Assembly: GCA_902729315.2 (NCBI GenBank)
Contig: LR746278.1
Span: forward strand, 4,939,911-5,003,910
Origin: Spirodela intermedia
Taxonomy: Eukaryota; Streptophyta; Magnoliopsida; Alismatales; Araceae
Direction of reading: 5' to 3'
Length of the DNA: 64,000 nucleotides
Positions 58,325 through 64,000 of the stretch are shown here, one piece after another; positions within the stretch are counted from its first letter, which is position 1; the number at the start of each line of letters is the position of its first letter. A program made the position numbers and the translations under genes. The notes below the pieces were generated by a model. The model made no database searches and had not been told where the DNA came from. It saw only the letters and a list, made by a program, of their open reading frames with translations.

Positions 58325-58512
58325 AAAATGGAGGAACCCGCTGGCCAGCTGGGCCTGCAAGCGGGCCGGAAGTGCAGTCGAGAAGTAGCCATGAGCAGGG
58401 GCTTGAGCGGCTTGGACCGAAGGGGCACGTGTGTGCGCCACCCCCCTTCCACATCACCGGTGGCCAGCCGGCTATGGGGCAAGGAGTGGTTGTACACATG
58501 TGAGAAAGGGAC
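58325..58512 (-). ncRNA. Candidate pol III small RNA in LTR (copy 5)
   Basis: The GC-rich block is bounded by the start expected for a U6-type promoter and the first T4 run, about 188 nt. It has the same stem pairs as the copy at 10804-10990. Confidence 0.3.
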
Positions 58513-58534
58513 TTACTTAGAGATCTAACATTAC

Positions 58535-58576
58535 TATATATTCGCTCGAAAATTCGGCGCACAACCGATGTGGGAC
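58535..58576 (-). promoter_or_regulatory. Perfect snRNA-type USE plus TATA in LTR (antisense)
   Basis: On the minus strand, GTCCCACATCG (58576-58566) is followed by 25 bp and TATATA (58540-58535). Confidence 0.6.
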
Positions 58577-58714
58577 TAAACCCGCGTCGCCTTCCCTAGA
58601 AGGGGCGGGCAACCGGCGCGGGTTTTGAATCCTCCCAGAGCCAAAATTCATATTTTTATCTGATTATCGCGACTTTCTTGCAGATCACCGCTGAAGGATT
58701 AAGCAATCAGATTA

Positions 58715-59098
58715 CTAGATCATCGGCAAAAATCTCGTCAACGCGATTCGCGGAGCATTGTTACTAATATTGCTGAACGATTCGCGATAAAAGGATCGCG
58801 AATCCATCGAGTAAAGCATCTCCGATTGATCGACGAACAAGCCGTTGTTGAGAAGAAAATGATCCGCTGGGAGACGAGTTGTCACCTCCTGAGAGCGCAC
58901 CAGATGCAATGAAGAACCTCCTCTTGCTGCGCGGGCCTGAGGATGAAGCTCCCTGAAACGCGCCCCACCTCCATCCAGCTCCTCTCCGTCAGGTGACAGC
59001 CGCCGGAGAGCTGCAAAGTCACCATTTTTCTGCTCCGTCGGGTGACAGCCGCCGGAGACGATTCGACAACCCATTTCATTGATCTCTAGACTTCGCAA
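58715..59098 (-). other. Antisense LTR ORF, 127 codons
   Basis: This intact copy begins MRSLEINEMGCRIVSGGCHP and keeps DGEELDGGG and FVDQSEMLYSMDSRSFYRES. The function is unknown. Confidence 0.3.
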
Positions 59099-59742
59099 GG
59101 AGATCTAGAGATTGCCCACATCGTCCTTGTCCAAGGAGAGCCTTCGAGGCCATGGACACTGCACGACTATCCTCCCGAATGCTCAGGATTTCGGTGCATC
59201 GCCGACGCAGCGCCGCCGCGACGTCGGAACTCTGTTTTCTGACTTTCAACTTACTTTATGCTTAATTTAGTGATAATTTGTGTGATTTTAATTTACCAAA
59301 ATATACTTCACTCAATTACGATTCTTCTAGCTTTTACAAATCTTAATTTGATCAATTAAATTATCTGTAATCGCTTACGTAAGAATCGTCAGGCGGAACT
59401 TTGTTTCTACCCAATTCGCGTTTGTCGGGTGCTAACATCATCCTAACGTCCGCACCCTTATTTCCCTTTTTTGTGAATTTTAAATATATTTCTTTTTCAT
59501 TTATTAGTATAAAATTCATAAAAAATAGTATTATTTGAGAAAAATTATGAATAATTACCATATATTATATTACATCCCTTTGATTGGCCTGGAAAATTAC
59601 TATTTTTTTGGAAATTTTATTGAATTCTATTTGATATATTTGTTCAAAAATACTTCTAAATATCCAAAAATTCGTATTTTCTAGCTTTAAAATTTTTAAA
59701 TTTACATGATTTACTATACAACGACTGCGTCACGTCAATGAA

Positions 59743-61220
59743 CATGAAGAAGAATTATTAGATGTACTTTGAAAAAATAAAAAGGTAATTGGTTGGAAAA
59801 CAGATGATCTTAGGGGCATTGATATGAGTGTATGTATGCATAGTATATATCTAGAAGAGGGGGTTAGAACTAGTAGGGAACCACAACGAAGATTAAATAC
59901 TAACATGATGGAAAGTGTAAAAAAAAAAATTAAAGTGGTTGACTGTTGATATTATTTATCCTATTCCAGATAGCAAATGAGTTAGTCTTACATAAGTGGT
60001 GCCAAAAAATCAGAGATCATAGTTATAAAAAAATGAAAATAGGGATAAAATACAATCAAGATTAACTATTGGTTTGAGGGTTTGCATTGATTATAAAAAA
60101 TTAAATTTAGTTATTAGAAAAGATCATTTTTTCTTGTCATTTATTCATCAAATTCTAGAAAAATTAGCTAGAAATTTTATTATTTTTTTCTAGATGGATA
60201 CTCTAGTTATAATTAAATTTAGATGAAGCTTTTAGATCAATAAAACATAACTTTCACTTATTCATTTGGTACTTTTGCTTTAATTGCATATCTTTTAGTC
60301 TGTATAATGTTCCAACCACATTTCAAAGATGTATGTTGTCTATTTTTCTGATATAATTGGAAAATACATAGAAATTTTTATGAACGATTTTTCTATTTTT
60401 AGTGAATCATTTGACGAATACTTAAATCATTTACAACATTTACTTGAGAAATGTATAGAGAAAAAATTAGTTTTGAGTTGGAAGAAATCACATTTTATAG
60501 TTAAAGATGGAGTTATGTTAGGTCATATTGTGAGTAAAAAGAGTTTAGAGGTGGATAAAATAAAAATTGATATTATATCTAAAATGAAACCTTCAAATTC
60601 AATCAAATAGATTAGATCTTTCTTAGATCATACATGTTATTATAGAAAAATTATTCAAGATTTTTTGAAAATTTCTAAACCTCTCACCATGTTAGTATCT
60701 AAAGATGTGTCTTTTAATTTTGATTAGAAATATTTTGAGTCTTTTTCTGAAATAAAAAGATTACTTACTGAGGCACCCATTTTACAAGCTCTTGATTGGT
60801 CTCTTCCTTTTGAAATAATGTGTGATGCACTGAATTATATAGTGAGAGCCGTTCTAGGACAAAGAAAAGAGTCAAAACTCATAGTAATTTCATATGCTAG
60901 CAAAACTATATCCAATGCTCAATTAAGTTATACCACGACTGAAAAAGAGTTGTTAGCTATAGTATTTTTGTTAGAAAGGTTTAGATCATATATTTTGGGA
61001 GCTTAAATTATGATTTATACTGATCATGTAGTATTAAAATATTTGTTAAATAAAAAAGATGCAAAGCCACGTTTATTAAGATGGATTTTATTGTTACAAA
61101 AATTTGACTTAGAAATAAAAGATAAAAAGGTTTTGAGAATGTTGTTGTTGACCATCTTTCTAGATTGAGTGATATAGAAATAAATGCAGCACCTTTACAA
61201 GATGCATTATAGATGAACAA
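59743..61220 (+). pseudogene. RT and RNase H of autonomous family-1 element
   Basis: The RT start (GWKTDDLRGIDMSVCMHSI near 59793-59848) is followed by a decayed palm. The catalytic box is FMNDFSIF near 60378-60401, with Asn in place of the first Asp. GVMLGHIVSKKSLEVDK follows near 60510-60560. RNase H is readable as EAPILQALDWSLPFEIMCDA and YASKTISNAQLSYTTTEKEL, up to [11 protein letters not shown] near 61018-61050. Many stops interrupt it. Confidence 0.83.
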
Positions 61221-61239
61221 TTGATGGCAGCTTAACATC

Positions 61240-62500
61240 AACTATCACCATGGTATGTACATATTATTAATTTTCTGGTTTCTGAAAAAATTCTAGAATA
61301 GTGAGATAAGAACAGAAAAAATCATTTCTTTTCTAAGATTAGAAATTATTTTTGGCATGATCTTGATTTGTATTACTTGGACAATGATCAAATTTTAAGA
61401 AGATGTGTTCCTGAAGAAGAATATCATAGCATTCTTAACATGTGTCATTCGTCTAATTGTTGAGAACATTTCTCTAGACGAAAAATAGCTGCAAAAATTT
61501 TTCAGTGTGGTTTTTCTTAACCTATAACCATTAGAGATTTTATAGAATTTAGTAGCACATATATTTCATGCCTATCTATTGGTAACATGAGTAAAAAAGA
61601 TGAAATTCCCATGAGTAACATATTAGTAGTTGAAATTTTTGGTGTATGGGGAATAGATTTCATATATCTCTTCCCATCAATTGAAAAATATGAATATATT
61701 TTACTTGCTATTGATTACGTGTCTAAGTGGGTGGAAGTTATTCCTACTAGAACTAATGATCATGAAATCGTGATAAAAAATTTACAGAAAAATATTTTTT
61801 TGAGATTTGAATGTCTTAGAGTGATTATTAGTGATGTAAGAACACATTTTACAAATAAACATTTCAGGGAACTATTGAAAAAGAATGGAGTACATCATAA
61901 AGTAGTCACTCCATATCATCTCCAAACAAATGGACAAACTGAAGTAGTAAATAGAGAAATTCAGAGAATTTTAAGAAAAATAATTAGACCTGATAAGAAA
62001 GATTGGCCCACAAAATTACAAGATATATTTTGGGCTTATAAAACAGCTTATAAAAATCCCATAAGTATGTCCCCATTTCATCTCATTTTTGGAAAGCAAT
62101 ATCATCTTCTTGTGGAAATAGAACATAAAGTATTATGGGTTATAAAAAATTATGTATGAATGAAAAATTAACTGGTGGGCATAGAATTTTTCAGCTACAT
62201 GAACTAGAGGAGTTAAGGAATGAAGCTTATGAAAATCATAGAATATATAAAGAAAAAATAAAAAAAATCATGATAAATATATTAGTAGAAAAAAAAAATG
62301 TTGGACAAAAAGTGTGGTTATATGATTCTAGGCTGAAATTATTTCTAAGAAAATTAAATCAAAATAGATAGGGTCTTATGTGATGGAAGGGACATATGAT
62401 CATGGGACTGTAACGATTAAAGATCTTAAAATTGATCATAACTTTAAGGTAAATAGACAGTAGCTTAAACATTACATAGAACATGAACGTCTTGTAGAAA
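61240..62500 (+). pseudogene. Integrase of autonomous family-1 element
   Basis: An open stretch of 190 codons (61587-62159) holds the catalytic core: first Asp in VWGIDFIYLFP, second in VIISDVRTHF, and Glu in HLQTNGQTEVVNREI. The zinc-binding part upstream (61380-61550) has stops. The C-terminal [12 protein letters not shown] part (62135-62371) is in another frame. The core is more continuous than in the copy at 140-1292. Confidence 0.83.
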
Positions 62501-63715
62501 AAGAAAAAATTAAGAGTAAGATTAATGTGTCCAGTTGGAGACATTAAATTTAGCGCTACATGGAAGGTAACCCATGATTTTTATTTCATTCTGTTTGTTT
62601 GTTTTTAAGTTCTATTTTTCTTAGAATTTCACAATACTTGTTTCTGTATTTATTTATTTTCAAAAAAGTACAAGAAAAAAGTGTAAGATGAAGTGAAAAA
62701 TTAAAAACAAGGTTGAGGTGATGTCTTTCTGAGTTTTATCATTTATGACAACATTTTTAGTGCTTAACTTTGCATATATCCATGTTTCACTTGAAAATTA
62801 TATTTTCTGCATATTTTGTTTTGATTTTTCTATGTCATTGAGGACAATGTCATTTTTAAGTTGGGGGTGAAATATTAATTCTTAATTTATGCTGTAGGAC
62901 GATTAAGAATATGTGTTTGCATTTGTTTTCATGCTCACTTAGAACAACAACTAAAAAAATTCAGAAAAATTACAACATCTATTTCTGGTTTTCTATCAAA
63001 AACAACAGAGAAAAAATAACTTGAAATTTGAAATTTTAGAGACCCTTTTCTCACATTCCAATCCCCTAGACATATATTATTGAAATTCAAAATTACAACT
63101 ATAAAGAGGATAGTTTTGATTTATTTTTGACAAATTCATTGTTGTTGAAAATAGAACTGAAAATAGAAAGTAAAACTATTAGAACTATCTAATTTACAAA
63201 TTTCTTGCATCATATTACATGCAAGAAAAATTAAATCAATTAAATTGATTGATACCAAAAGATACTAGGAAGATTATTATTGAGTTAAAATAATGATTTA
63301 GTGACATGAAATGTTGGAATATTCCTTAAATACATGATAGATAACATGGATTTGATTTTACAAATTTTCACTTTATGATCTTGATAGATAGTATTTACTT
63401 GATGTGAAAATTTGATTGATCATTTGAGTTTAATAGAGATTTTTACACCCTACTATAGGACTTGTGAGGAGAAATCACTTATTTCGAAGAGAGAGAGAGA
63501 GAGAGAGAGAGTAATGTGAAAAATCTAAAAATGAAGAGTACACATGGAGGGTGTAAGACATCATTCTCATTGTCGAAAATCATCCATAGAAAAATACTTG
63601 TTGTAAAATAAGTGGATAAAGTAAAAGCCCTAAAAATGAAGAGTACATATGGAGGGTGTGAGATATCATTCTTATTGTCAAAATTTGTCTACATAAAAAG
63701 TTACTTATCCACTAT

Positions 63716-63750
<35 letters not shown>

Positions 63751-64000
63751 TAAACTTCAAAAATCAAGTCATGAAAAAAGAAAAATGTAAGATCAATATT
63801 ATTTTTTGATGAGTATTAATAATTAGAACATCATATAAATATATCTATGAGTAAAGAAGTGATAAAGATGTGAATAGAAGAAGTGAAGTCTAAATTATTA
63901 TTCTAAGGACTGCTTAAATATTTAAGTACTTAACATCATTCTTAAATACTTGATATAAGAATCCAAAATGTCTAAAGGTGCATCATTTCTAATTGTATTT
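62501..64000 (+). other. 3' non-coding tail of autonomous family-1 element
   Basis: Same order as at 1293-2871: an internal G-rich tract near 62870, GA (63489-63511) and TA (63717-63747) microsatellites, two repeated units of about 105 bp from about 63529, and the GTCTAAAGGTGCATC segment at 63968-63982 just before the expected polypurine tract. No gene is seen. Confidence 0.75.

Larger units (their letters stand above)
58109..59737 (+). mobile_element. Family-1 solo LTR (short subtype) before RT, perfect target duplication
   Basis: A complete 1629 bp LTR flanked by identical ATGAA (58104-58108 and 59738-59742). Removing it rejoins the protease-RT linker (LSDEHEEELLDVL). It carries the terminal hairpin, the antisense ORF and a perfect antisense USE. 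Confidence 0.92.
52074..64000 (+). mobile_element. Nearly complete autonomous Athila-like element (family 1) with nested LTRs
   Basis: The layout is 5' LTR (52074-53813), degenerate primer site, gag, protease, RT, RNase H, integrase and a 3' tail that runs to the window edge. The 3' LTR is expected about 100 bp beyond 64000 by comparison with the tail at 2770-2871. Two solo LTRs interrupt it. Without them the element would be about 10.5 kb. All coding parts carry stops and frameshifts. Confidence 0.85.

Overview
This is nuclear DNA of a flowering plant. Four genes with plant-specific architecture sit in a roughly 20 kb island (23.3-43.0 kb) between two blocks packed with nested, decayed LTR retrotransposons. 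The coding exons are very GC-rich compared with the AT-rich surroundings, which fits a monocot better than a typical eudicot. The species cannot be read from the sequence.

Left block (1-22 kb). The 3' part of an Athila-like Ty3/gypsy element (family 1) ends in a 1.75 kb LTR at 2872-4616. It is followed by a second Ty3 family (family 2) that has been repeatedly invaded: by an unrelated 1117 bp solo LTR with a perfect 5 bp target duplication, and by three reverse-oriented family-1 LTRs, one inside another. The family-2 polymerase and integrase remnants continue to about 15.9 kb. A reverse-strand family-2 copy with its own 1.1 kb LTR (16.7-21.2 kb) and a Ty1/copia remnant (21.4-22.1 kb) close the block.

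Gene island (22.5-43.7 kb). A single-B-box zinc finger gene (+) has a cluster of ACGT-core bZIP sites upstream. After a gene-poor stretch comes a complete 5.3 kb Reina-like chromovirus (27839-33112) with 368 bp LTRs. A PHOS32/34-like universal stress protein gene (-), a five-exon PLAC8-family membrane protein gene (+) and a PB1-domain protein gene (-) follow. The stress-protein and PLAC8 genes are divergent, and the PLAC8 and PB1 genes are convergent.

Right block (45.2-64 kb). This is almost all family 1. A Gag-only member has its polymerase replaced by a long unrecognised acidic ORF in frame with gag. Its internal region lies inverted between two LTR copies that point the other way. A nearly full-length autonomous member (from 52074 past the window edge) was hit by two solo LTRs with perfect target duplications.

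The most unusual signal is inside the family-1 LTRs. On the strand opposite the LTR, five copies carry a plant snRNA-type upstream element (four perfect, one with a single mismatch) exactly 25 bp from a TATA box. This is the RNA polymerase III (U6-like) geometry. It is followed by a GC-rich block of about 190 bp that ends at a T4 run. This looks like a small structured RNA gene carried in the LTR. The same LTRs carry a 5'-terminal hairpin and a recurrent antisense ORF of about 130 codons. All retrotransposon genes seen here are broken except for long open stretches noted individually.
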